From: a bacterium
Lineage (GTDB): Bacteria; Cyanobacteriota; Vampirovibrionia; Gastranaerophilales; Gastranaerophilaceae
DNA length: 43,681 bases
Assembly (NCBI GenBank): GCA_017482685.1
Contig: JAFUMP010000020.1
Span: 1-43,681, forward strand
Direction of reading: 5' to 3'
The notes under the pieces are model-generated. The model was not told where the DNA came from, made no database searches, and worked only from the letters and a program-made list of their open reading frames with translations. A program made the position numbers and the translations under genes. Below are positions 25,527 through 33,096 of this stretch, piece by piece (position 1 is the first letter of the stretch; each line of letters starts with the position of its first letter).

Positions 25527-26802
25527 ATTTTCTAAATATTGTCTGCTCTCTATCAGGTCCGACAGAAATTATACCAACAGGTGCTCCGATTAAATCCTCA
25601 ACCCTTGCAATATACCTTTTTGCATTCTGTGGCAAATCGTCATAATTTCTTATACCTGTTAAATCTGTTTTCCAACCTGCAAAGGATTCATAAACAGGCT
25701 CTAAGTACTTATGAATAAATACATCAGTAGGATAAGAAGTATAGACTTTATCATTTCTACAATCTTTATAAGCTACACAAACTTTAATCTCATCAAAAGA
25801 ATCAAATACATCAATCTTCGTTAATGCAACATTTGTAATACCACCAACTAAAACTGCATATTTCATAATTACAGCATCAAACCATCCGCAACGTCTTGGA
25901 CGACCAGTTGTTACTCCAAACTCGTATCCAATATCTTGAATCTTTTTACCTGTTTCATCAGTCAGCTCAGTTACAAAAGGACCTTCGCCAACTCTAGTTA
26001 CATAAGCTTTTGAAACCCCAACAACTTCTTCTATCATAGTTGGGCCATAACCACTTCCTGTTGCAGCACCACCTCCAATTGGATTCGAGCTGGTAACAAA
26101 CGGATACGTTCCATAGTCAATATCAAGCATAACCCCTTGTGCGCCTTCAAAAAGAACTGTTTTATCTTTATAACGATTTAACATATCTTGCCATTCAAAA
26201 CACACATAAGGCTTAAATAATTCAGCATATTTTTCACACAATGAAAGAATACAATCTTTTGTATAAGCTTCTAAGCCATAAACCTTCTCTAATGTTTTAT
26301 TCTTTATAGGAAGCACCATGTCTATTTTTTCATTTAAAGCATCTAACGAATACAAATCTTGAATCTTAAACGCAATTCTAGACATTTTATCTGTATAAGT
26401 AGGACCAATTCCTCGCTTTGTTGTACCAATTTTTCCTTTACCAGAATTAGCTTCAGACCAGCCATCAACTTCAATATGATAAGGCATTGTAATAGTAGCC
26501 AATGGAGAAACCTTTAAGTTATCAAACTTAACACCTTGTTGTCTTAGCTCGTTAATTTCTTTTTCAAAAGATTCTGGATGAATAACAGTTCCTGCTCCAA
26601 TAAAACAAACTGTATTATCATACAATATCCCTGATGGTATTAAATGAAATTTATATGTTTGGCCATTTGCAACAACAGTATGACCAGCATTACACCCCCC
26701 TTGATATCTTATAATCAAATCCGCCTTTTGAGCTAATAAATCAGTTATCTTAGCCTTTCCTTCATCACCCCATTGAGCGCCTATAACAACCGTATTTTTC
26801 AT
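25525..26802 (-). CDS. purA: Adenylosuccinate synthetase
   Basis: Joins IMP and aspartate with GTP to make adenylosuccinate. The 425 residues have the family motifs QWGDEGKAKITD, GCNAGHTVV, GTTKRGIGPTYTDKMSR, FEGAQGVMLDIDYGTYPFVT, NPIGGGAATGSGYGP and TTGRPRRCGWFD. The loop that usually reads GDEGKGKI is GDEGKAKI here, an unusual Gly-to-Ala change. Catalytic Asp and His are present. A GGAG site precedes the ATG. Confidence 0.96.
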   Translation of the reverse strand: MKNTVVIGAQWGDEGKAKITDLLAQKADLIIRYQGGCNAGHTVVANGQTYKFHLIPSGILYDNTVCFIGAGTVIHPESFEKEINELRQQGVKFDNLKVSPLATITMPYHIEVDGWSEANSGKGKIGTTKRGIGPTYTDKMSRIAFKIQDLYSLDALNEKIDMVLPIKNKTLEKVYGLEAYTKDCILSLCEKYAELFKPYVCFEWQDMLNRYKDKTVLFEGAQGVMLDIDYGTYPFVTSSNPIGGGAATGSGYGPTMIEEVVGVSKAYVTRVGEGPFVTELTDETGKKIQDIGYEFGVTTGRPRRCGWFDAVIMKYAVLVGGITNVALTKIDVFDSFDEIKVCVAYKDCRNDKVYTSYPTDVFIHKYLEPVYESFAGWKTDLTGIRNYDDLPQNAKRYIARVEDLIGAPVGIISVGPDREQTIFRK

Positions 26803-26823
26803 GTTTTCTCCTTATAAAATTAT

Positions 26824-26846
26824 AAAGCCGGATAGAATCCGACTTT
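26824..26846 (-). terminator. Hairpin between the small Cys protein and purA
   Basis: On the minus strand AAAGTCGGAT, loop TCT, ATCCGGCTTT (one G-U pair), then ATAATTTTAT. It could terminate or attenuate transcription entering purA; the T tract is interrupted. Confidence 0.5.
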
Positions 26847-26854
26847 ATCAAAAT

Positions 26855-27043
26855 CTATTGACCTTTTGCAGCCTTCTGCTTAGCCTGAACATCCAGCATA
26901 GAATTATGTGCCATCATATAAACAGAACAAATCTTGTAGTTCTTTAAATACCAAGCACAATTCTCTTGCATACATACAATTTCTACTTGTGAACCGACAC
27001 TCATTAGTGGGCATAATGGTATTGTTTTTTCTTGAGGTGCCAT
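26855..27043 (-). CDS. Small cysteine-containing protein (62 aa)
   Basis: The 62 residues contain CPLMSVGSQVEIVCMQENCA and a later C, a four-Cys spacing (C-x13-C-x4-C) that resembles small uncharacterised anaerobe proteins with CPLMS...ECAW patterns. Metal or Fe-S binding is possible but unproven. AGGAG precedes the ATG, and the gene lies 10 nt after the NfnA-like gene, so it is probably co-transcribed with it. Confidence 0.7.
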   Translation of the reverse strand: MAPQEKTIPLCPLMSVGSQVEIVCMQENCAWYLKNYKICSVYMMAHNSMLDVQAKQKAAKGQ

Positions 27044-27053
27044 TCTTTATCTC

Positions 27054-27896
27054 CTATTTTTTATTAGCCATTTTTATCAAATTACAATTTTCACTACGTT
27101 TACGTTCCTCATCTTTATATATTTTACAACGATTTATTACTTCGTCAAAGTCTATAAGATGAGCATTAAAATCTGGTCCATCCACACAAGCAAACTTTGT
27201 TTCACCACCTACAGTAACCCTGCAAGCACCGCACATACCAGTACCATCTACCATAATAGGATTCATACTAGCCTCTGTGTAAATACCTTTATCACGAGTC
27301 AACTCTGCCACAGCTCGCATCATTGGCATTGGCCCTACAGCTATTGCATAATCGACTTTTTCATTTTGCATAATTCTTTCTAAAACTTGAGTAACAAACC
27401 CTTGTTCACCCAAAGTTCCATCATCAGTTGTTATAAACAATTCCGAGCATGCGTCTTTCATTTTATCTTGCCAGAAAATAAGTTCTTTTGTTCTTGCACC
27501 CATAATCATGTAGACTTTATTACCAGCTTCTTTAAACGCTTTTGCAATAAGATAACAAGGAGCTGCACCATATCCGCCAGCAAGACAAACAACTGTGCCA
27601 TAGTTTTTGATATGAGTTGGCTGTCCTAAAGGTCCAACTAAATCTACTAATTCATCACCGACATTAAATTCAGCAAGTTTTTTTGTAGAATAACCAACTG
27701 CCATAAACACAATAGTTAATGCACCAGTTTCTTTATCTACATCAGCAATAGTAAGCGGAACTCTTTCTCCATTTTCTTCTGCTCTAAATATAATAAATTG
27801 CCCAGCCTTAGCATTACGAACCACATAAGGTGCTTCTATAACCAATTCATATTGATTTGGACAAAGTTCAGTTTTTGATAAAATTTTATAACCCAT
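27054..27896 (-). CDS. NfnA/SudB-like FAD, NAD(P) and [2Fe-2S] oxidoreductase subunit
   Basis: Resembles the alpha subunit of NADH-dependent ferredoxin:NADP oxidoreductase or sulfide dehydrogenase, close to the PyrK family. Start taken at the ATG behind GGAG; the upstream GTG lacks a binding site. Domains: an FAD-binding barrel (~1-95, with RVPLTIAD), an NAD-binding domain (~95-220, VCLAGGYGAAPCYLIAKAF) and a C-terminal [2Fe-2S] region GTGMCGACRVTVGGETKFAC. The usual partner (NfnB, a glutamate-synthase-like flavoprotein) is not next to it. It forms an operon with the 62-residue Cys protein. Confidence 0.8.
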   Translation of the reverse strand: MGYKILSKTELCPNQYELVIEAPYVVRNAKAGQFIIFRAEENGERVPLTIADVDKETGALTIVFMAVGYSTKKLAEFNVGDELVDLVGPLGQPTHIKNYGTVVCLAGGYGAAPCYLIAKAFKEAGNKVYMIMGARTKELIFWQDKMKDACSELFITTDDGTLGEQGFVTQVLERIMQNEKVDYAIAVGPMPMMRAVAELTRDKGIYTEASMNPIMVDGTGMCGACRVTVGGETKFACVDGPDFNAHLIDFDEVINRCKIYKDEERKRSENCNLIKMANKK

Positions 27897-27983
27897 TTTG
27901 CACTCCGCTTCCACTGCATATCATACCATAATTTTATTAAATTGTATATACAATTTTTAAAAGTTATCTTTCATATTTCGTTA

Positions 27984-28026
27984 CAAAAAGGCAATTTTTT
28001 GAAAAAAGAAATACTTTATATATATA
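27984..28026 (+). promoter_or_regulatory. Promoter-like motif, copy B
   Basis: CAAAAAGGCAATTTTTT, 10 nt, then ATACTTTATATATA, about 30 nt before the LysM-lysozyme ATG. It agrees with copy A over nearly all positions outside the spacer. A sigma-70-like reading (TTGAAA at 27999, TATATA at 28021) is also possible. Confidence 0.5.
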
Positions 28027-28057
28027 GCTTAGTTTAAATAGAAAGAGAATAAAAGAT

Positions 28058-29542
28058 ATGAGCAAATGTTTTTATGTCCAATTAGAATCAAAAAATTATA
28101 GCGAAAGAATTCTAATGCAAGAAGGTACCCGTTTTGAAAACAAAGGTAAAAGATATACCATGGGATCAGACGGTGAACTTTCTATTTTTGATAAAGAAAC
28201 CCAAGAAATAACAAAAGGTAACACGATTGAATTAAGAGATTATCAATATCAAACTTTTAAAGCTGTTATGAACAACCATGATGAAAAAAAGGGGATTGCA
28301 ACCCTTAGTAATAAAGATATAGAGCTTTCATTAAAACAACATGAAAAAGGAAATGTTACAACAGATTTAGGAGAATTTCTTAAAGGAGATTATGAAGTCG
28401 AAAACCCTCGAAGATTTCCTAATGAAAATAAATTGTCTGCATACATAACAAATGGTAGAAAAAGCACTAGTGCTGTTTTGGCTTTTAGCTATAACGTCGT
28501 TGAAAAAGCTACGACAAAACCTGTAACACCAGAAAAAGATTCTAATTTACCAATAGAATCTACAACACCTGTTAAACCAACGCAAGGTGCTTTTACAGGC
28601 ACAGGATTATTTAATAATCCTAATATTAAAGAAAAAAGAGCTTTCACATATACTTGTAAAAAAGGAGATAACCTAGTAACACTTGCAAAAACATACGAAA
28701 TTGATACTTATCAAATAATTGCTGCAAACCCGCAGTTAGAAAAAGGTGTTGATTACAATGTAACTTTTCCTAAAAACGGACTAGCTAACTTAACTAGTAA
28801 TTTAAAACCAGGACAAAAAATAATAATTCCTGCTCGATATGATGTTAAAAAAGGCTCTTGCAAATCTGTTAATGATGTTGCAAAAATAGCTGGTGTTTCA
28901 GTGGATTTTCTTAAAGATTTTTTAACTATTGTCGAAACAAAAGAACAAAATGGTGAACCAGATTATAAAACGTACTTAGATGATGGAGGAACACCAACAA
29001 TAGGTTATGGACATACAGGTAGAGTTAATGGCAAACCGCTATCATGTAGAAAAGGCAAAAAAATTAGAATAGATAAAAAAGAAGCTTTAGAAATTTTAGC
29101 CGAAGATTTACTTAAACATAAAGCTATGACAATGGCTTACCTTGGAAAAGAAAATTACCTTAAAGCTCCTCGTTCAGTACAAGATGCTATTTTAGATGTT
29201 GCATATAATAAAGGTATTTGGGATGGTTATTTAACAAACCAAGGTTACGCTAAATCTACATCAAAAATAAAAGAAGATTTACAAAAAGGTCATTACGCTT
29301 CCGCATTAGTGCATACAAGACGAGAAAAAACTGGTTTTAGAGGTTTGAGAAAACGTAATATCTACAGATTTATATCTGGTCTAAAAGATCTCCCTACGGA
29401 TAAAAGAAAGGCTGCAATAAAAGCCATGACGTCATATTATAAACAAGAACTTGCAAAATGCAAAAGTTACGACAGAGAAGCTCTTAGGTCAGCTTGGGAA
29501 AATGCAAGACAAGGCAAATGCACAGGTTATAACCTAAAATAA
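28058..29542 (+). CDS. LysM-GH24 lysozyme-like protein without a signal peptide
   Basis: The 494-residue product has an N-terminal domain I do not recognise (~1-145), a Pro/Thr linker (~150-185), a LysM peptidoglycan-binding repeat (~196-260, with YTCKKGDNLVTLAKTYEI and later LKPGQKIIIPARY), and a GH24-type muramidase region (~285-430). The latter includes YLDDGGTPTIGYGHT, close to the T4-lysozyme-type pattern. The catalytic Glu is one residue nearer to the Asp than usual (E300). No Sec signal or lipobox is visible, so export would need another route or lysis. It could act in peptidoglycan remodelling or in a phage-like or flagellar context; this is inference. Confidence 0.8.
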   Translation: MSKCFYVQLESKNYSERILMQEGTRFENKGKRYTMGSDGELSIFDKETQEITKGNTIELRDYQYQTFKAVMNNHDEKKGIATLSNKDIELSLKQHEKGNVTTDLGEFLKGDYEVENPRRFPNENKLSAYITNGRKSTSAVLAFSYNVVEKATTKPVTPEKDSNLPIESTTPVKPTQGAFTGTGLFNNPNIKEKRAFTYTCKKGDNLVTLAKTYEIDTYQIIAANPQLEKGVDYNVTFPKNGLANLTSNLKPGQKIIIPARYDVKKGSCKSVNDVAKIAGVSVDFLKDFLTIVETKEQNGEPDYKTYLDDGGTPTIGYGHTGRVNGKPLSCRKGKKIRIDKKEALEILAEDLLKHKAMTMAYLGKENYLKAPRSVQDAILDVAYNKGIWDGYLTNQGYAKSTSKIKEDLQKGHYASALVHTRREKTGFRGLRKRNIYRFISGLKDLPTDKRKAAIKAMTSYYKQELAKCKSYDREALRSAWENARQGKCTGYNLK

Positions 29543-29544
29543 CT

Positions 29545-29575
29545 AATAAGTAGGCTTTACAAAGCCTACTTATTT
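29545..29575 (+). terminator. Rho-independent terminator of the lysozyme gene
   Basis: AATAAGTAGGCTTT and AAAGCCTACTTATT form a 14-bp inverted repeat 2 nt after the stop, followed by TTCTTGTTT. Confidence 0.8.
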
Positions 29576-29630
29576 CTTGTTTAACCCTCTTTACTTAGTA
29601 TGCCAATATATAATTTTTTATTTACTACTC

Positions 29631-29883
29631 TCAAAATTTCCAAATTGGACTTTCAACGGACTTGCCTCAAACAGCAATCTCTCCTTTGGAGAGATGTCAA
29701 CTTTAGCTGACAGAGAGGGTAAAATATAGAAAAGTTCGCATAAAATACCCTCTCCAAGAATTTGTAATTTTACTATGTTCAATAACAAATTCTATCCTCT
29801 CCGAGGAGAGGTTGAAGATTTATGAATTTTGAGTCCATCAAAAGACCATTTTCATCAAGTTTGGATTTCTAAACTTCCGACCT
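29631..29883 (+). repeat. Intergenic repeat R1
   Basis: Starts TCAAAATTTCCAAATTGGAC and ends CTAAACTTCCGACCT, with a second conserved block AGTCCATCAAAAG(A/C)CC at 29832. The same two blocks bound R2 (30421-30567). The interior holds hairpins such as GAATTTGT...ACAAATTC and CTCTCC-GA-GGAGAG. It accounts for most of the ~485-nt gap before the 111-residue gene; no gene is visible in the rest. Confidence 0.6.
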
Positions 29884-30027
29884 ATTTTGTCACTCTAAGT
29901 GTAGCGAAGATGTATTTTGACACTCGGTTTGAGAAGAAAGAACGGTCGATTTGATAATTTTGATTTAGCTAGCAAAATAATTTTTTACAGGTTTTATATC
30001 ATTATATGGCTAATGAAAGGAGTTTTT

Positions 30028-30363
30028 ATGAAACCAATAGTAGAATTTAGATGTTTAATGAATACGAAATTTAAACCAAATATTCAAAATGGTATTGCCC
30101 GCTGTGATAAAACATTAAATGAATATGTAACAAAAAATGGTAATAAAATTCGAGAGGTTTTATGTGATTATGGAAATGGAATATGTACAAAATCTGAAGT
30201 TTTTGAAAATAAAATTGTTAATACCTTAACAGATGCTAGTACTATCGTATATCATAGAAATCATTTTGGAGATGTTTTAATACAAGAGGGTACCACTGCA
30301 ACTCTTAGTAAAAAACCAAATTTATGGAAAGATTTAATATCTAATATTTTTAAAGGTTTTTAA
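30028..30363 (+). CDS. Hypothetical protein (111 aa)
   Basis: Start chosen at the ATG 6 nt after AAAGGAG; the open frame extends 37 codons upstream but without a binding site and inside repeat-like sequence. Product not recognised: no signal, three Cys (FRCLMN, ARCDKT, VLCDYGNGICTK region), mixed charge, a hydrophobic C-terminus (ISNIFKGF). It lies alone between repeats R1 and R2, suggesting accessory DNA. Confidence 0.6.
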   Translation: MKPIVEFRCLMNTKFKPNIQNGIARCDKTLNEYVTKNGNKIREVLCDYGNGICTKSEVFENKIVNTLTDASTIVYHRNHFGDVLIQEGTTATLSKKPNLWKDLISNIFKGF

Positions 30364-30420
30364 AGCTATGTAGGGTAGGGAAAATGAAATGTTCCCACAT
30401 TATTTAATTATTTGCCCCTT

Positions 30421-30567
30421 TCAAAATTTCCAAATAGGACTTTCTACGAGCTTGGGGGTAAATATAGAATCAGTCTAGGTTTCCTCCCTTGATGGGGAGG
30501 AACATTGGAAAACAAAGTCCATCAAAAGCCCGTTTTGGTCCAGTTTGAAATTGCAAACTTCCGACCT
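30421..30567 (+). repeat. Intergenic repeat R2
   Basis: A shorter relative of R1: TCAAAATTTCCAAATAGGAC at the start, AGTCCATCAAAAGCCC at 30516 and AACTTCCGACCT at the end, with the hairpin TTCCTCCC-TTGAT-GGGGAGGAA inside. ACTTCCGACC recurs twice more downstream at 30718 and 30765. Confidence 0.6.
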
Positions 30568-30575
30568 CATTGTCA

Positions 30576-30700
30576 CCCTGAATTTATTTCAGGGGCTTAC
30601 CAGAATGTAGTGAACACACCTAATTGGTAAGATGCTGAAACGCGCCTCGCATTAAACGGACACGCTTACGCTTTCATCCTCTGCTCGGCTTGTTCAGCAT
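30576..30700. repeat. Nested palindromic repeat region
   Basis: CCCTGAA-TTTAT-TTCAGGG (30576-30594), CTTACCA/TGGTAAG (30596-30631) and ATGCTGAA/TTCAGCAT (30632-30700) are stacked inverted repeats. The last pair encloses a GC-rich insert whose minus strand shares AACAAGCCGAGCA with the MITE-like element (plus strand near 25214). No gene is visible in the ~500 nt between R2 and the tRNA. Confidence 0.5.
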
Positions 30701-30825
30701 GACAGTTTTGTAATATTACTTCCGACCAAACTACTCATTAAAATACACCAACTTACAAAATTTTACTTCCGACCAAGCTGGACAAAAAATACATACACTT
30801 GGGGTTCTCATCCCAAACTAATCAT

Positions 30826-30862
30826 AAAAAAGAGACTTGAACTAATGTTCAGTCTCTTTTTT
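30826..30862 (-). terminator. Terminator of the tRNA gene
   Basis: AAAAAAGAGAC...GTCTCTTTTTT with an inner TGAAC/GTTCA stem, directly after the tRNA 3' end on the minus strand; symmetrical, so it could work both ways. Confidence 0.85.
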
Positions 30863-30863
30863 A

Positions 30864-30935
30864 TGGGCCCGGAGGGATTCGAACCCACGACCAAAGGATT
30901 ATGAGTCCTCTGCGCTACCGCTGCGCCACAGGCCC
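30864..30935 (-). tRNA. tRNA with CAT anticodon (Met or lysidine-type Ile2)
   Basis: On the minus strand: acceptor GGGCCTG/CGGGCCC, D arm GCGC-AGCGGTA-GCGC, anticodon arm GAGGA-CTCATAA-TCCTT, variable TGGTC, T arm GTGGG-TTCGAAT-CCCTC, discriminator A; 72 nt without encoded CCA. The anticodon is CAT, so elongator Met or Ile2 (C34 converted to lysidine by TilS) cannot be told apart by eye; it lacks the initiator pattern. The T stem has one U-U mismatch. The 5' end is copied in the tandem repeats just upstream. Confidence 0.88.
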
Positions 30936-31191
30936 GTGGCGTTAAATATTAAGTTTTCATCCGCTTGGGCGCTGCGCTAGCGAGGAGCTTCGCTCCGGCG
31001 CTACCTTCCTCTCACCAAACCCGACATTTAGTCGGCTTTGCTTCGGCAGAGTGCCACAGGCCCGTGGCGTTAAATATTAAGTTTTCATCCGTTTGGGCGC
31101 TGCGCTAGCGAGGAGCTTCGCTCCGGCGCTACCTTCCTCTCACCAAACCCGACATTTAGTCGGCTTTGCTTCGGCAGAGTGCCACAGGCCC
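30925..31191 (-). repeat. Two 128-bp tandem repeats carrying the tRNA 5' end
   Basis: GCCACAGGCCC starts at 30925, 31053 and 31181, exactly 128 bp apart. The two full units differ at about one base (CATCCGCTTGGG against CATCCGTTTGGG). Each unit reproduces the first 11 nt of the tRNA and its leader, then GC-rich hairpin sequence (CCGAC-ATTTA-GTCGG; GGAGC-TTC-GCTCC). The rest of the gap to the HNH gene (31192-31296) is plain AT-rich sequence. Confidence 0.9.
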
Positions 31192-31296
31192 TTATTAAAA
31201 ATTCTTAAACTTTCAATCTGCTCAATTTCAAACTTAAGCTTATTTAATATTAACAACTAAATATTCAAAAATCAAGCTCTTTTAGTTAATTAATAT

Positions 31297-32325
31297 TTAA
31301 CTCCAACGTTTTTCATACTCCTCAACAGCTTTTGCTGCTTCTTCCTCAGAATACTTATACCCTGACAAGCTTATCATTATCCGACCTGCAGATTCTTCCA
31401 TTAATTTCTTCTTTATCTTATATGGATACGTCTCGTTTCCTTGCATATTTCCTGCATGAATTTCTCTTATCACATCATCCACATACATTTGCATATATTG
31501 TGGAATCTTTGGATGTCTTTTTATATATTCAACTAACGGCATATTCTCACGATAACGGTTTCCACTCGCCGTTGTTAATAAAAAATTACCTATAGTATTT
31601 AACCCGCCCAAAGATTGTGGTGTTACATGCTCAATTGATCCTGTCGAAGCTATATACAATCTACGTACTATCTCAATCTGTTTACGTTTTGAATACTTAA
31701 CAACAAAAGCATTTCTACTACTTTCCGAAGTTGGTAAAAACAAAGCCTTATTTTTTATATTGTTAAATATCTCACGCTCGTTTTCTTTTGGTATAATCTC
31801 TTATAACGAATTCAAAAATGTTTTACGTTTAAAACAATCATTCTTCGAATTACTTAAAATTATTTGTCTACATCTTGTTGTCTTTTCTCGAATTTTCATT
31901 GCTGTCTGAGGGGAAAGCTTGCGTGTTAACATATCCACATCATCTAAAACTTCCATTTCCTCTAGTTTAAGCTTCATTAAACAATTCATTTTTATCATCT
32001 GTAAACAATTTTGCAAATCATCATCAGGATTCAAAAGAACAAAATCTTTAAATATCGCATAAACAGATTTTTCCACAGGCAACATATTATTCTGATATGG
32101 TGCTAAAACCTTTACAGCATCTTCAGCTGTCTTACATCTAGCTAAATTCTTTTCAAAACCTTTTATGGTATCAGTAGAAATTATTTTTATCCCACGATAC
32201 GGACAAGTTATATCCTTAAGCCTTCTCAAAGCTTTACCAGCAGAAGTTTTACCCTCTTGAGGGATGTCATAATAATACTTCAAATAATTTTCTGCAGTTA
32301 TGCGTTTTGGCTTTTGGGGTTTCAT
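31297..32325 (-). pseudogene. HNH-endonuclease-like gene interrupted by an in-frame TAA
   Basis: Two open frames in the same reading frame are separated only by a TAA at 31801-31803. The joined product would be about 342 residues. The first part (174 residues) has ITCPYRGIKIIS (C41, where a CPYCG zinc knuckle would be expected). The second has the HNH-type motif SIEHVTPQSLGGLNTIGNFL. A GAGGG site precedes the first ATG; the second frame has no credible start of its own. Read-through of the stop would restore it, but inactivation by mutation is simpler. HNH nucleases occur in homing elements, toxins and restriction systems; no partner gene points to one of these. Confidence 0.65.
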
Positions 32326-32374
32326 ATAGCCCTCAGGATGCTATTCTACACTAACATGATATCAGATAGCTTTA

Positions 32375-33019
32375 CTATTCGCAAGACTCGAGCTCTCTTG
32401 CAAGTTTTTTGACAATTCTTGTAGGTGATGTATAACTATAACAACCTGATTCTAAAGCACAATCTGCAAATTTTTCAAACACATAGTTTATATCTTTTAT
32501 CGAACGATTTTCCTCCAACAAATTCTTCAAGACATATCTAATATCTGTGATGGAGTACATTGATGTTATATTCCAAGCAGTCCAAGGTTGATTTTTTTGA
32601 ACAAAATTTACGTATTTTTCAGTCATTTGGTAAGTAAAAATCTGGTCTAAATGTCTATTATAAATATATTTCATCATATCTATTGTCTCCTTTTTTACTT
32701 CTTTTCTTGTTGGAATAACATATTTTTCTATTACCTTTTTTCCACGTACCAAAGCTAAAATCTGATTTTCTTGCAAATCAGACTTATCCAAAACATGCAC
32801 CGGCGGTAAAATAAAGCCATTTAAATCCTTCAATTCTTCTCGATACTCAGAAATTGTATTAATAATATCTACACCAAACGGAACTAAATCTTCTCCAATA
32901 AAAACCGTTATAATATCCGCATCTAAAGAATCAAACATTTCATCTATTCGTTCATATATATTAGGTTCAATTGTTTTTGATTCAGTATTTTTAAAAATTT
33001 TTTTTATTATTTCTAACAT
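32375..33019 (-). CDS. Stand-alone FlhA cytoplasmic-domain-like protein (214 aa)
   Basis: Aligns by eye with FlhA from this same window (residues ~345-580): YERI at 22 with YERL at 348, GFILPPVHVLD at 68 with GYILPNIRIMD at 392, and DIRYVLKNLLEENRSIKDIN at 159 with DLRKIFVNLIREKVSIKDII at 531 (about half identical over a 33-residue block). There is no membrane segment. The ~58 residues corresponding to subdomain D2 are replaced by a short linker, and the C-terminal D4 is absent. In Salmonella FlhA, D3 contacts build the ring and D1/D2 bind chaperones. A soluble competitor, assembly factor or alternative platform is possible. The ATG lacks a binding site; a -10 lies 6 nt before it. Confidence 0.8.
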   Translation of the reverse strand: MLEIIKKIFKNTESKTIEPNIYERIDEMFDSLDADIITVFIGEDLVPFGVDIINTISEYREELKDLNGFILPPVHVLDKSDLQENQILALVRGKKVIEKYVIPTRKEVKKETIDMMKYIYNRHLDQIFTYQMTEKYVNFVQKNQPWTAWNITSMYSITDIRYVLKNLLEENRSIKDINYVFEKFADCALESGCYSYTSPTRIVKKLARELESCE

Positions 33020-33025
33020 ATAGAA

Positions 33026-33053
33026 AATTTAATTATTTTAATTAAAAAGTCAA
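33026..33053 (-). promoter_or_regulatory. Promoter of the FlhA_C-like gene
   Basis: On the minus strand: TTGACT, 16 nt, TAAATT, then 6 nt to the ATG. It would give a transcript beginning at about the start codon. Confidence 0.5.
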
Positions 33054-33062
33054 ATTTTATTT

Positions 33063-33090
33063 TTGCAGAGAAAAATCTATGTGATAAAAT
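33063..33090 (+). promoter_or_regulatory. Promoter of tsaE
   Basis: TTGCAG (33063-33068), 16 nt, TAAAAT (33085-33090) with TG one base before, and the ATG 6 nt later: probably leaderless. Confidence 0.55.
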
Positions 33091-33096
33091 AGATTT

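Noticed and set aside
27897-27914. GTG start for the NfnA-like gene
   Set aside because: The binding site GGAG lies between this GTG and the ATG at 27896.
29917-30027. 37-codon N-terminal extension of the 111-residue protein
   Set aside because: Inside repeat-like sequence, without binding site; ATG 30028 has AAAGGAG.
30925-31191. CRISPR array
   Set aside because: The unit is 128 bp and nearly identical throughout, with no alternating repeat/spacer pattern.
31297-31743. Second half of the HNH gene as an independent CDS
   Set aside because: Its first codon would be TTG without a binding site and the frame continues upstream to the TAA at 31801, in phase with the first half.
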